Source of the DNA: Microbulbifer variabilis
GTDB lineage: Bacteria > Pseudomonadota > Gammaproteobacteria > Pseudomonadales > Cellvibrionaceae
Length of the DNA: 64,000 bases
NCBI RefSeq assembly: GCF_020524905.1
Contig: NZ_JAIVKI010000010.1
Span: 62,001-126,000 of the forward strand
Direction: 5' to 3'
This document shows, piece by piece, positions 20,465 through 28,915 of the stretch. The notes beneath the pieces were generated by a model, which worked only from the letters and a program-made list of their open reading frames with translations, ran no database searches and had not been told where the DNA came from. Position numbers and translations under genes: made by a program. Each line of letters opens with the position of its first letter. Positions within the stretch are counted from its first letter, which is position 1.

Positions 20465-21054
20465 TTGCTCTTCTTCCCAGGGTCAGTCAAATCGTCCAGG
20501 TCATCACCTAGCAGTTTTTTCAGGCGAACTCTCTCTTCTACAGTCAACTCACCGGAGCCATCTTCCTGGCTAGCACCGGTACCGCTGCGAGAACGCACCA
20601 CAATCACAATCAAAGCCAGTAGACCTACCAAAGCAAAGATGCCAGGAGCCAACCAAAGCGCCAGAGTATTGCGCTGTACCGGGGGCCGATAGAGAACAAA
20701 GTCCCCATAGCGGGACACCATGTAGTCGACAATTTCTTTATCCGTGAACCCCTCTTCCAGCAGCCGGCGAATTTCCCGCCGCAAATCGGCGGAAATCGAC
20801 GCATCCGAATCGGCCAGATTCTGGTTCTGGCATTTTGGACAACGCATTTCCTCAATCAGCACCCGGTAGCGGGCCTCCAGCTCCGGAGAGGACAGCTCCT
20901 CTGTCTCCACGGCCGCCTGCGCCACTACGGATAGGCACAGCAAACTCAATGCAAGTAGAAATTGCCCTAACCGGCTCTTCTGTTTCACGGCTTGTCCCAC
21001 GCTCACACCCTGGAAATTTACGCGATTATAACAGTGTCGCCACTTGCCGGACAC
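20461..21054 (-). CDS. ccmH: cytochrome c-type biogenesis thioredoxin-like protein CcmH
   Basis: The frame gives 197 residues from an upstream ATG, but the true start is probably a GTG 18-25 codons in (GTG at VSVGQ or at VKQKSRLG), just before the signal helix LGQFLLALSLLCLSVVAQA. The mature domain has the redox motif RCPKCQNQNLADSDA that reduces the apocytochrome CXXC, then DLRREIRRLLEEGFTDKEIV and RYGDFVLYRPP. A second membrane helix (WLAPGIFALVGLLALIVIVV) and a charged tail follow. It is translationally coupled to ccmI. It works with CcmF and CcmI on the periplasmic side of the inner membrane. Confidence 0.93.
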   Translation of the reverse strand: MSGKWRHCYNRVNFQGVSVGQAVKQKSRLGQFLLALSLLCLSVVAQAAVETEELSSPELEARYRVLIEEMRCPKCQNQNLADSDASISADLRREIRRLLEEGFTDKEIVDYMVSRYGDFVLYRPPVQRNTLALWLAPGIFALVGLLALIVIVVRSRSGTGASQEDGSGELTVEERVRLKKLLGDDLDDLTDPGKKSK

Positions 21055-21118
21055 GTCCTCTAACTCGTTCTTAAATGCCTTAACTCATTGAAAGACATAA
21101 AAAAACTCAAAAAAGGCG

Positions 21119-21146
21119 TTGACGCCAACAAGAATATCATTAAGAT
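21119..21146 (+). promoter_or_regulatory. sigma-70 promoter of tRNA unit 1
   Basis: A -35 TTGACG (21119-21124) and a -10 TAAGAT (21141-21146) are separated by 16 bases, 17 bases upstream of tRNA-Val copy 1. The same -10 and spacing recur before copies 2 and 3. Confidence 0.75.
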
Positions 21147-21163
21147 ACGCAGCTCCTGACGAG

Positions 21164-21239
21164 GGGTGGTTAGCTCAGTTGGGAGAGCGACGGCCTTACA
21201 AGCCGTAGGTCACAGGTTCGACCCCTGTACCACCCACCA
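21164..21239 (+). tRNA. tRNA-Val(UAC), copy 1
   Basis: 76 bases with encoded CCA. Acceptor arms GGGTGGT and ACCACCC pair perfectly; the D arm has AGCTCAG..GAGAGC. The anticodon loop CTTACAA reads UAC (valine), and the T arm has GGTTCGACCCC. It is the first tRNA of unit 1. Confidence 0.97.
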
Positions 21240-21287
21240 CTTCTCTTACTCTTGCCCGGCAAGAGCAATCAAGAGAAACAGGAATGC

Positions 21288-21364
21288 GGACCGGTAGTTC
21301 AGTTGGTTAGAATGCCGGCCTGTCACGCCGGAGGTCGCGGGTTCGAGTCCCGTCCGGTCCGCCA
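21288..21364 (+). tRNA. tRNA-Asp(GUC), copy 1
   Basis: 77 bases with encoded CCA. Acceptor arms GGACCGG and CCGGTCC pair perfectly; the anticodon loop CTGTCAC gives GUC (aspartate), and the T arm contains GGGTTCGAGTCCC. It lies 48 bases after tRNA-Val copy 1; the two share a promoter and terminator. Confidence 0.97.
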
Positions 21365-21409
21365 TATACAAAAAAGCCCTGCTCGCAAGAGCGGGGCTTT
21401 TTTGTATAT
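21364..21409 (+). terminator. terminator of tRNA unit 1
   Basis: AAAAAAGCCCTGCTC and GAGCGGGGCTTTTTT pair around a GCAA tetraloop, starting directly after the CCA end of tRNA-Asp. One T-G wobble; the flanks TATAC/GTATA extend the stem. Confidence 0.92.
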
Positions 21410-21759
21410 GCTCATTCCAGTGCACCAAAAATACATCCCATTAGAAAGTTGCCCCATACCCCAGAACCTATGTACAGCAACGTAATTCACTAAGAGATAT
21501 GATGCACAACCAAAATATTTACCAACCTCCTGAGCGCACATAAAATTATTTGCCCAGTTATGCGCCCGGCAATTTCCAGGCCCGCTCGCAACCCACAAAA
21601 GCCTCTCACACTACTTTCTAATAACCGGTGCGATACACAACAAGCAGGCCATTTCTTACAAAATAATATTCCACCGATTAGCGCCAGAAAATAAACCCGC
21701 TCCTTGATTGATGAATTTTTATCCTAAGTCAAATTTTTAGAATTTTTTTGTCACAGCGG

Positions 21760-21787
21760 TTGACCACCCCAAAAATATCATTAAGAT
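21760..21787 (+). promoter_or_regulatory. sigma-70 promoter of tRNA unit 2
   Basis: -35 TTGACC (21760-21765), 16-base spacer and -10 TAAGAT (21782-21787), placed as in unit 1. The -35 lies outside the identical core, so it is conserved by function or diverged slowly. Confidence 0.75.
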
Positions 21788-21804
21788 ACGCAGCTCCTGA
21801 CGAG

Positions 21805-21880
21805 GGGTGGTTAGCTCAGTTGGGAGAGCGACGGCCTTACAAGCCGTAGGTCACAGGTTCGACCCCTGTACCACCCACCA
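21805..21880 (+). tRNA. tRNA-Val(UAC), copy 2
   Basis: Identical by eye to copy 1, with CCA encoded and anticodon UAC. Confidence 0.97.
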
Positions 21881-21928
21881 CTTCTCTTACTCTTGCCCGG
21901 CAAGAGCAATCAAGAGAAACAGGAATGC

Positions 21929-22005
21929 GGACCGGTAGTTCAGTTGGTTAGAATGCCGGCCTGTCACGCCGGAGGTCGCGGGTTCGAGTCCCGTCCGGTC
22001 CGCCA
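21929..22005 (+). tRNA. tRNA-Asp(GUC), copy 2
   Basis: Identical by eye to copy 1, with CCA encoded and anticodon GUC; the 48-base spacer to the preceding tRNA-Val is also unchanged. Confidence 0.97.
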
Positions 22006-22050
22006 TATACAAAAAAGCCCTGCTCGCAAGAGCGGGGCTTTTTTGTATAT
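22005..22050 (+). terminator. terminator of tRNA unit 2
   Basis: Same hairpin and T-run as unit 1, with the GCAA loop. Confidence 0.92.
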
Positions 22051-22456
22051 GTACAAACCAGCAGCTTAAAGAAACTTCATACAGAAAGTTACCCCACTCC
22101 CCGGAGTCTATACCTGGAGACTCAAATGGAAACTCAATGTGAGCGTATAGTATGGCGCTCAGCCGTTGACCAACTCACAATCAAAGTTTCGACTTAGGAA
22201 ATTTTCAGCAAGTACCTCCCTACCCGAGCCCCCACCCGAGCACGAAGTGATTCCAAACTGCTCGACAAAATATTGAACCAACTTACCTAGAAATAATTTT
22301 CATAGACTGCATTTAATTGCCGATCAACATGCAAAACTAAAATCAGTTTTAATTTCTAAAAAAAAATTCAGTAAAAGAGTGAAAGAAAAAAAACCCGGGA
22401 GTTGATGGTTTTTCATTCTAAATTAATTATTTATTTAATTTTTTTTGCCAAAGCTA
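22051..22456. other. spacer between tRNA units 2 and 3
   Basis: About 400 AT-rich bases with no supported gene. The first ~80 bases are a diverged copy of the spacer after unit 1. Confidence 0.6.
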
Positions 22457-22484
22457 TTTACCCCAGGAAAAATATCATTAAGAT
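22457..22484 (+). promoter_or_regulatory. sigma-70 promoter of tRNA unit 3
   Basis: -35 TTTACC (22457-22462), 16-base spacer and -10 TAAGAT (22479-22484). The -35 is weaker than in units 1 and 2. Confidence 0.65.
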
Positions 22485-22501
22485 ACGCAGCTCCTGACGA
22501 G

Positions 22502-22577
22502 GGGTGGTTAGCTCAGTTGGGAGAGCGACGGCCTTACAAGCCGTAGGTCACAGGTTCGACCCCTGTACCACCCACCA
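22502..22577 (+). tRNA. tRNA-Val(UAC), copy 3
   Basis: Identical by eye to copies 1 and 2, with CCA encoded. Confidence 0.97.
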
Positions 22578-22624
22578 CTTCTCTACTCTTGCCCGGCAAG
22601 AGCAACAAAGAGAAGCAGGAATGC

Positions 22625-22701
22625 GGACCGGTAGTTCAGTTGGTTAGAATGCCGGCCTGTCACGCCGGAGGTCGCGGGTTCGAGTCCCGTCCGGTCCGCC
22701 A
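22625..22701 (+). tRNA. tRNA-Asp(GUC), copy 3
   Basis: Identical by eye to copies 1 and 2. The spacer from tRNA-Val is one base shorter and carries several substitutions. Confidence 0.97.
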
Positions 22702-22744
22702 TATACAAAAAAGCCCTGCTCGAAAGAGCGGGGCTTTTTTGTAT
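22702..22744 (+). terminator. terminator of tRNA unit 3
   Basis: Same stem as in units 1 and 2, with a GAAA tetraloop in place of GCAA, followed by six T. Confidence 0.92.
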
Positions 22745-22813
22745 GCGCCTTTGTATGTGCCAATAATCAACTGACCAGAAGCGGTTAAATAATTTTTTGA
22801 AGTCCGCTCTGAT

Positions 22814-23272
22814 TCAAGTTTCCAGAAGCTCATTCTCTTCTTTTTCAATTTCTTCATGCAGTAGCCTGCTCAGCTCTTCCAGTTCCGGCATCTCTGAAAA
22901 GTGCTCTGCCTGACCACCAATTTCATCCCAATAAGCCTTGGAATCAACATGCAAGTGAGCCATGACCTTGCCACGAAAATCACTATCGAGCAGGCCCGCA
23001 GGAACCCAAAAATGTGTGGTATTACTCATCAAGTGAGGAACAGAGCTGCCGCAATGGCTGCAGAAATCGGAGCGGTAGCCGGTAGGTTTTCGATAGGAGG
23101 AGATTTTGTCCAACCCCCGCACCCAACGAAACTGATCGCGACCAATAAACATGGCAGCATCAGATGCAGAGCCACTCAGCTTACGGCAGAGCGAACAGTG
23201 ACATTGATATAGGCCGGGTAGTGGCTCATCCAGCTGAAACTCAACGGCGCCACAAAGGCACTTTCCATTCAT
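22814..23272 (-). CDS. GFA/CENP-V-family zinc protein
   Basis: 152 residues. The family, named after glutathione-dependent formaldehyde-activating enzyme, has a beta fold that holds two zincs. The Cys ligands are in place: CLCGAVEF at the N-terminus, CHCSLCRKLSG around residues 24-34 and FCSHCGSSVPHL around residue 70. The C-terminus adds a Glu-rich helix (LHEEIEKEENELLE) not needed for the fold. Most members have no proven reaction, so catalysis is not claimed. It is a single gene, separated from the tRNA unit by about 70 bases, with no operon partner. Confidence 0.85.
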   Translation of the reverse strand: MNGKCLCGAVEFQLDEPLPGLYQCHCSLCRKLSGSASDAAMFIGRDQFRWVRGLDKISSYRKPTGYRSDFCSHCGSSVPHLMSNTTHFWVPAGLLDSDFRGKVMAHLHVDSKAYWDEIGGQAEHFSEMPELEELSRLLHEEIEKEENELLET

Positions 23273-23654
23273 TCTGTCCTCCTTCCCCTATGCTTCTTAT
23301 TCAAAATTCTGTGTGAAATTGATTTGGAACCAGCCCCCTTCACGATCCCGCAACTCAAAAAGTCACAATAGGAGGGTGGAAGTTCTCATAGCTCCACCTG
23401 GCAAGTCTTACGGTCAGGATGAGCATTATGGAATATTCAAGGGTTCCTTAGGTTAGCAACATTATCCTCTCCACACACAAGACTCCTACAGGTCAGGGAG
23501 GAAGTAAATGCCAATTTCAGGATACCCCATCAAAGCCATGAATCGACCATTCACCCGATCTCTTATCACCGCCTTCCAGTGAAGTAGATCACCTCAGCCA
23601 ACCGCCAACAGTTAGCCCCCAACCAGTGAGTGTCCCCTAGCTCCCCTAGGGACT
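23273..23654. other. intergenic region
   Basis: About 380 bases between two minus-strand genes. No supported ORF, tRNA or clear hairpin with a T-run. It presumably contains the promoter of the GFA-family gene. Confidence 0.5.
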
Positions 23655-24569
23655 CTAGAGCTTTGTTGAAGCCGGTTCAGCTGCAGGGTCTCTCAGAAAC
23701 TGCCGCCCCAGCTCACCCCCAATCTCATAGCCCCTCTCCAGCAACCCAATTTCCTGGGTAAAGCGTTTTACCGGGAAGTCTGCGGGAGGTGCAATCACTG
23801 ATACCCGACAGTCCGAGGGAGGGGTGGTGATAAAATCTAAGGCACGGTTATAGCGCTCTCCACGCTCCAGGACCGCCTCAAAAAGGCGGGCATGATCATG
23901 GAAAAACTGCTTGATAAACCTCGGCGCAGAACCCACGGGCTTCCTATATCCCCGGGGGCGGGACAGAATCACAGTGATATCCCGCGCACCCTGTTCATAA
24001 GCCCGTATAACCGGAATCGAATCCGCTAGGCCACCATCGGTCATCGGTTCTCCGGCCACTGGTGGAAATTCTCGATAGGCCATGGGTATCGCGCAGGAAG
24101 CAGGAAATACCTCATGCATATTCTCCGGAGTCACGCACACATAGTGGGGCTGCCCGCTGGTGATACTGGTTGTCACGGCATAGAGGGGGACGCCATTTTC
24201 TGTGTAGCGCTCGATACTTAAAGGCACATCATTATAAGAAGCGTGCCACAGCCAGTTGATATCGCAAAAATGCCCTCCTCTCAGATAGCGTCGCCAATCA
24301 ATGAAATCTGCTCGTGTGGCATGATCTAGCAAAATCTGACGACTGCGACCATAGTCACCCGATAAGTAACCAATTAGATTAGTGGACCCCGCAGAAACGC
24401 CAATAGCGAAGTCAAAGGGGCAGAAATCCTTCTCGATAAAGGCATCCAAGACCCCCGCTGCGAAAATTCCACGCATAGCGCCGCCTTCTACAACGAGGGC
24501 AGATTTCCGGTTTAGCTCTTCAATCCCACTTGTCATCGTTAATCCATTGTTAAAATCAATATTGTTCAA
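23655..24569 (-). CDS. patatin-like phospholipase (YjjU-like)
   Basis: 304 residues from a TTG at 24569; an ATG at 24536 would give 293 and starts closer to the conserved core, so the start is open. The oxyanion loop VVEGGAMRGIFAAGVLD, the nucleophile elbow GVSAGS and the catalytic Asp in TDGGLADSIP make the Ser-Asp dyad of patatins complete. These enzymes hydrolyse phospholipid or neutral-lipid esters. There is no signal peptide, so it acts in the cytoplasm or at the inner membrane face. The C-terminal part (RGERYNRALDFI, FPVKRFTQEIGLLERGYEIG) fits the YjjU subgroup. The divergent PH-domain gene starts 150 bases away. Confidence 0.9.
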   Translation of the reverse strand: MNNIDFNNGLTMTSGIEELNRKSALVVEGGAMRGIFAAGVLDAFIEKDFCPFDFAIGVSAGSTNLIGYLSGDYGRSRQILLDHATRADFIDWRRYLRGGHFCDINWLWHASYNDVPLSIERYTENGVPLYAVTTSITSGQPHYVCVTPENMHEVFPASCAIPMAYREFPPVAGEPMTDGGLADSIPVIRAYEQGARDITVILSRPRGYRKPVGSAPRFIKQFFHDHARLFEAVLERGERYNRALDFITTPPSDCRVSVIAPPADFPVKRFTQEIGLLERGYEIGGELGRQFLRDPAAEPASTKL

Positions 24570-24717
24570 AGGCTACTTTTTAAGACTCCGCTTTGTTGGG
24601 CTTGCTCAGTTTTCCTTTAGGCCAATCCCCGAGTAGTTGGACAGTGGCTTTGCCAAGCTGATTCCATCAGCACTATGATTGAGGCATTCAGAATGTTCAT
24701 TGCCTATTGAGTAATTT

Positions 24718-25215
24718 ATGCCTCTTGTTGTTTTTCAAGCCCCCTGGAGCCGCCAACTAAAAATTATCAGCTTGTTGAGCGTTGTATTGCTTTTGGCGAT
24801 ACCTTTTATTCTGATTGGAAAGTCCCAGCAGAGCCCTTCACTCCTCTATAGCATTGCCATCGCCCTACCGCCGATCATTTTGCTGCTGGGCGCCGCATTT
24901 GCCATCCGTGGCTACAGCCTGACAAACAACAGCCTGCAAATACTGAGACCCGGCTGGAAAACCTCTATCTCTCTGGAAGGACTAAGGGAAGTCAAAGTTG
25001 ACCCGAAAGCCATGCAAGGATCGGTCCGTATTTTTGGCAATTCAGGTCTCTTTGGCTACGTCGGCCTCTTTCAAAACCAACAACTAGGCCGTTACCGGGC
25101 CTTCGTCACAGATCAAGAAAAGGCACTGGTTTTGTATTTCCCCGGCAAAACCCTGGTAATCACCCCAGATAAACCAGAGTACATGGCTGAAATGCTGCGC
25201 CAATACATCAGATAG
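24718..25215 (+). CDS. membrane protein with bacterial PH-like domain
   Basis: 165 residues. Two membrane helices (IISLLSVVLLLAIPFILIG and LLYSIAIALPPIILLLGAAF) are followed by a cytoplasmic domain of about 95 residues. Its pattern (RGYSLTNNSLQILRPGWKTS, LEGLREVKVDP, KALVLYFPGKTLVITPDKPE) is that of the bacterial PH-like family, which is usually membrane linked. Function is unknown. The ribosome-binding site is weak. The lipase gene follows by 113 bases on the same strand, so they may be co-transcribed. Confidence 0.7.
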   Translation: MPLVVFQAPWSRQLKIISLLSVVLLLAIPFILIGKSQQSPSLLYSIAIALPPIILLLGAAFAIRGYSLTNNSLQILRPGWKTSISLEGLREVKVDPKAMQGSVRIFGNSGLFGYVGLFQNQQLGRYRAFVTDQEKALVLYFPGKTLVITPDKPEYMAEMLRQYIR

Positions 25216-25328
25216 AAACCGGCGGCAAACTCTCAATCATGACCACCCTCCTCCTGAGCTGACGCCTTGGTTTTTTACAGGCCGCGCCGCATACTGCGAT
25301 CGCTAGAGCCACTACTGAAAGAACATCA

Positions 25329-26063
25329 ATGAAGAAACTTGTTCTCACCCTGTCGCTATGCCTTGGACCTATATTCCTGGGCGCCCTGTCAGTGAATGCC
25401 CATTCGGACTGCGTGATATTGCTACACGGTCTCGCCAAGTCAGATAGCTCCATGGCCAAGTTGGAGCAAGCCATCGGCACCGCCGGTTACAAAACCATCA
25501 ATGTGGATTACCCCTCCACCCACTTTCCCATTGAGGAACTTGCTGGCAGGGCCATAGCACCCGCACTGGACCGCTGTGCTGGCCACGGAAAAATCAATTT
25601 CGTTACCCACTCTATGGGGGGCATATTGGTCCGCCAATACTTGAGCCAAGTTGATATTGAGAACCTCAACCATGTGGTTATGTTGGGCCCGCCCAATAAA
25701 GGCAGTGAAGTGGTGGATAAGCTCGGTAATTTCCCAGGGTTTGAATTTGCCTTTGGAGATGCCGGCCTGCAACTGGGTACCGGAGAGCTGAGCATCCCCA
25801 ATAAATTAGGTAAGGCGAATTTTGATGTGGGTATCATCGCAGGCACCCGTAGTATCAACCTGATACTGTCACGACTGATTCCAGAGACAGATGACGGAAA
25901 AGTCTCGGTTTCCAGCACTAAACTGGAAGGAATGAATGACCACCTGGAAATGCCGGTTACTCACGTCTTTATGATGAAAGACAAAAAAGTCATCGCCCAG
26001 GTTCTCTACTACCTTGAACACGGCTCCTTTGATAGAGACGCTCAGAAAGCTCCGGCCAACTGA
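25329..26063 (+). CDS. secreted alpha/beta hydrolase (triacylglycerol-lipase-like)
   Basis: 244 residues with a signal peptide (MKKLVLTLSLCLGPIFLGALSVNA). The hydrolase core shows the oxyanion strand CVILLHGLAKSDSSM, the nucleophile elbow THSMGG with the active Ser, and a PPNKGSEVVD loop common in lipases of this group. A late His (MNDHLEMPVTH) probably completes the triad. It likely works in the periplasm on an ester substrate; which one is not visible. It overlaps the upstream extension of the acetyltransferase ORF, but that gene more likely starts at 26203. Confidence 0.88.
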   Translation: MKKLVLTLSLCLGPIFLGALSVNAHSDCVILLHGLAKSDSSMAKLEQAIGTAGYKTINVDYPSTHFPIEELAGRAIAPALDRCAGHGKINFVTHSMGGILVRQYLSQVDIENLNHVVMLGPPNKGSEVVDKLGNFPGFEFAFGDAGLQLGTGELSIPNKLGKANFDVGIIAGTRSINLILSRLIPETDDGKVSVSSTKLEGMNDHLEMPVTHVFMMKDKKVIAQVLYYLEHGSFDRDAQKAPAN

Positions 26064-26202
26064 GTTACTCACAACAACCACCGGGCCTTTGCGAAAGATC
26101 GAAGGCCCGCTCTATTCCAACTTTTTTCCCCTACAAGCCGGTTTAACATCCAAGCTACCCTTTCCCTTTACAAAACCACCAATACAAACAGAGGCAAAAA
26201 AA

Positions 26203-26664
26203 GTGCAGTGGCAGTGGTGCAGCTTTCAACAACTCTCTACCGATCAGCTCTATGAAATTTTGCGAGCCCGCCAGGAGGTTTTTACTGTAGAGCAGGATTG
26301 CCCCTATCAGGATGCCGACGGCAAAGACCAACACGCTTGGCACCTGATCTGCTGGGATAAAGACAACAATTCCTCTCGCCTGGTAGCCTACCTGCGAGTG
26401 GTATTTCCAGGCAAAAAGTATTCCGAACCCTCAATAGGTCGAGTACTTACAAAGGAGTGCAGCCGCGGTACAGGCCTTGGCAAAGAGTTAATTCGCCGCG
26501 CAGTTGAGCAGACCCAGGCGGAGTATCCGGGCTTGGGAATTCGCATTTCTGCTCAGGAACATCTGCGCAGGTTTTATGGAGAGTTCGGATTTGAGCAGGT
26601 ATCCGCCCCTTACGATGAGGACGGCATACCCCATATAGAAATGTTGCGCCCGGTAACGAAATAG
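26203..26664 (+). CDS. GNAT acetyltransferase, ElaA family
   Basis: The open frame begins at 26014, but family members are about 150 residues and begin at the WQWCSFQQLSTDQLYEILRA motif. The GTG at 26203, with GAGG eight bases upstream, gives 153 residues and avoids overlap with the lipase. Family marks: RARQEVFTVEQDCPYQDADG, HLICWD, and the acetyl-CoA loop RGTGLGKELIRRAVEQ. These enzymes transfer acetyl from acetyl-CoA; the acceptor for ElaA is not established. The lipase gene is immediately upstream, so the pair may be co-transcribed. Confidence 0.87.
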   Translation: MQWQWCSFQQLSTDQLYEILRARQEVFTVEQDCPYQDADGKDQHAWHLICWDKDNNSSRLVAYLRVVFPGKKYSEPSIGRVLTKECSRGTGLGKELIRRAVEQTQAEYPGLGIRISAQEHLRRFYGEFGFEQVSAPYDEDGIPHIEMLRPVTK

Positions 26665-26683
26665 ATACCGGGCATCGCCAACT

Positions 26684-28192
26684 TTAATTATTTCCGACAG
26701 CCCCACCCATGGTGGAAGCAAAGGCGCCGTCCCGGTGCCGCACCCAGGTATACAGGCAGGAAGCTGCAATGCCCGCGGCAATCAACAACCATACCGTATT
26801 GGCAACCAACGAGGCCCTCACAAAGGAGTCCGCCCCATAGAGGGAGGCATGGACAACTACCGCCATTATGCAGGAAGCTATAGTGGCTCCACGAAGTAGC
26901 ATGGACCAACCGGCAACAGTCCCCACAAAAGCGGCTATCACACTCAAAACGACTGTGGTCAGCCAGAATACCTGAGCAGCAGGTATAGCAAAGGCCAGAT
27001 AAGTCACAGCACTCAGCGCAATGGCAAAGGGAATTCCCCAGACCTGTGCCATCCAAATACGCTCGAGACGCACTGCCGGCTGACCCCGCTGACGCTTACG
27101 CACCAACCAGATATTAATGCCCGACACTACCAGCACGCACATGCCAATCCCCAGCAAGAAATAGGCAATTTTTACCGGGAATCCGGAGAAATGCCCGAAG
27201 TGCAGTCGGAATGTGGAGAGGTACACCTGCTTGGCGGCATCCCCTTCAGACCAGCCCTCTTTTTCAATCAGGCTACCATCTGGATTAAAGTGATAGCGCT
27301 CTCCCCAAACCAGCTTCTCAGGAACCCGTGTCCAAATCTCCACAGCCTGCCCCTCGCGGCCAGGAAAGACAACCTCTAACTTAGTGCGTTCCTCACCCTG
27401 TGCGATTTGCTCCATTTGCGAAAAAATTGCGGCAAAATCCGGGAGAGGCACCTGCGCAGCGTTCTCTTCCATCACCGGATGCTCGCGATAAAGAATATGC
27501 TCTACCCTCTCGGTATCCCCAGCAAAGAAAACACCCGCAATTGCAAAGGCCGCAACCTGCGAAAGGCCGATAAAAGCTCCGGTAATAGCGATTGCCAAGT
27601 GAAATGGTGCAGCCCAAACACCTAACCGATTGTGCAAGTCCACCTGCTGCAAACGCTTTGAACCCGCCAAACGCAGAGAGAAGGCATCTTTGATGATTTT
27701 CGGGTGTGCCAATAATCCAGAGACAATCAGTGCAGTCATCAACACACCGATCAAACCAACAAGAGGCACCCCCAACCCCAAGGGCAGACTCAGGGCAAAA
27801 TGCAAATAGGCGAGGAAGTGGGTCCACTTGTGCTCAACCTCACCCAGCAAAGAACCATCTTCAGCAACGTAGCGCTCTAAATCCCCTACTTCAACTTTCA
27901 GCCTGGGCATATCTGAGTTGGGGATAGTGAATTTTACCGAATCAAATTCTTCATTTTGTTCTTTCGCCAGGGCGACTGCCTGCTCGGTGGCAAGTTGGTA
28001 CACGGAGGGGCTGACATCGAGGTTTTCCAGCTCTGAAGCCTGCTCCCAGCGTTCAAATTCGTTGTAAAAAACCGCAAGGGTTCCACTGACACAGACAATA
28101 TAGAGCAGAGTGGAGATGGCCAGACCGAGAACTGAATGTCCATCTGTCATATCGCGCACAAAGGCGGGAGTTGGCTTTAGGGAAAATTTCAC
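26684..28192 (-). CDS. PepSY-domain transmembrane protein, probable iron-siderophore reductase
   Basis: 502 residues with at least five or six membrane helices and two periplasmic PepSY-type domains: one near residues 60-120 (YQLATEQAVALAKEQNEEFD) and a second around 245-320. Family members (PiuB/PepSY_TM) have membrane His pairs that may hold heme, and sit next to TonB receptors, where they are thought to help release iron from siderophores in the periplasm. Candidate His include those in WTHFLAYLHFAL and LHNRLGVWAAPFHLAIA. Here it is third in a minus-strand cluster with a TonB receptor and a small membrane protein. Substrate is inferred from context. Confidence 0.85.
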   Translation of the reverse strand: MKFSLKPTPAFVRDMTDGHSVLGLAISTLLYIVCVSGTLAVFYNEFERWEQASELENLDVSPSVYQLATEQAVALAKEQNEEFDSVKFTIPNSDMPRLKVEVGDLERYVAEDGSLLGEVEHKWTHFLAYLHFALSLPLGLGVPLVGLIGVLMTALIVSGLLAHPKIIKDAFSLRLAGSKRLQQVDLHNRLGVWAAPFHLAIAITGAFIGLSQVAAFAIAGVFFAGDTERVEHILYREHPVMEENAAQVPLPDFAAIFSQMEQIAQGEERTKLEVVFPGREGQAVEIWTRVPEKLVWGERYHFNPDGSLIEKEGWSEGDAAKQVYLSTFRLHFGHFSGFPVKIAYFLLGIGMCVLVVSGINIWLVRKRQRGQPAVRLERIWMAQVWGIPFAIALSAVTYLAFAIPAAQVFWLTTVVLSVIAAFVGTVAGWSMLLRGATIASCIMAVVVHASLYGADSFVRASLVANTVWLLIAAGIAASCLYTWVRHRDGAFASTMGGAVGNN

Positions 28193-28238
28193 GTTGAATT
28201 CCTAATGAGGTCTCTTTGATCTCAAAATCATTATTAGC

Positions 28239-28811
28239 TTACGCCGCTGGCATTACGGCAAAGCCACTCGCCAGTGAAAAAACCAGCAGCGCCGCGCTGG
28301 GGCGCAGCAGTTTCTTATCCGCACTACACCAAACCATTGCCAGGGTCCAAACAATAACGGCAACAAAGGCCGCCCCCACAAGACGGGCACTCTCACCAAA
28401 ACCGGTAAAGTCAAAATAAAGAAGTGCAGCCAATAGACCACTGACTGTTGGTAATAATGCGATAACCAAGAAACGTAAAACGCCTCGCAGCCATAATTGC
28501 AGCAAGGCCTCCTTGGGTGCCACTCCACCCGACCTCTGTTTTTCCTGCCTGGGGGGACCGCTTGGCCAATCGCCTTTTAAAGCGAGCAAGGTCAGGGCGG
28601 CCAGCATGGCCAGGAGTGTGGCAATACTCACACCATATTCCACCCCCACCACTGTGCTCCAGGCGAATGCCGATAACAACAACAGACCCCAACCCATCCA
28701 ACGACGCAACGGCTGAGAGCCGCTGCGCAGCCAGGCTGAGTAGAGACCAAAAATACCGGCAATGGCAAAAACAGTGGCCAGTCCGGCAATGATGTAGAAG
28801 GAACTTGGCAT
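28239..28811 (-). CDS. inner-membrane protein of the iron cluster, six helices
   Basis: 190 residues if begun at the ATG at 28811; the longer frame to 28877 would start inside the terminator of the TonB receptor gene, so it is not preferred. The sequence is almost all membrane helices (FYIIAGLATVFAIAGIFGL, GWGLLLLSAFAWSTVVG, ATLLAMLAALTLLAL and three more) with a short Arg/Lys/Glu-rich loop (SGPPRQEKQRSGG). No family is recognised. It lies between the TonB receptor and PepSY genes in the same direction, which suggests a role in iron uptake. It has no strong ribosome-binding site. Confidence 0.7.
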   Translation of the reverse strand: MPSSFYIIAGLATVFAIAGIFGLYSAWLRSGSQPLRRWMGWGLLLLSAFAWSTVVGVEYGVSIATLLAMLAALTLLALKGDWPSGPPRQEKQRSGGVAPKEALLQLWLRGVLRFLVIALLPTVSGLLAALLYFDFTGFGESARLVGAAFVAVIVWTLAMVWCSADKKLLRPSAALLVFSLASGFAVMPAA

Positions 28812-28857
28812 AAATATCACATCGGGAGATTTTGGCTCCCGCCCGATGGTAAAACGC

Positions 28858-28902
28858 AAAAAAGGGAGTTTGCCCACAGACTCCCCCTGCGGACAAACTC
28901 CC
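28858..28902 (-). terminator. terminator after the TonB receptor gene
   Basis: Minus strand: GGGAGTTTG pairs with CAAACTCCC (28894-28902 and 28864-28872), followed by six T. It lies 14 bases after the receptor stop and could reduce readthrough into the two membrane genes. Confidence 0.85.
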
Positions 28903-28915
28903 AGTCTACTCTAAC

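Larger units (their letters stand above)
21133..22744 (+). repeat. three tandem copies of a tRNA-Val/tRNA-Asp transcription unit
   Basis: Cores at 21133-21410, 21774-22051 and 22471-22744 run from just upstream of the -10 through both tRNAs to the end of the terminator. Copies 1 and 2 look identical in the core; copy 3 differs by one deleted base and a few substitutions between the tRNAs and in the terminator loop. The spacers after copies 1 and 2 still share a diverged stretch (AGAAAGTTGCCCCATACCCC against AGAAAGTTACCCCACTCCCC). So the duplicated unit was larger (~640-700 bp), and the genes have stayed alike while the spacers drifted. Confidence 0.9.

Noticed and set aside
21133..22744. Integron or rRNA-type array
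   Set aside because: The repeated units are complete tRNA transcription units; no recombinase, attC site or rRNA is present.
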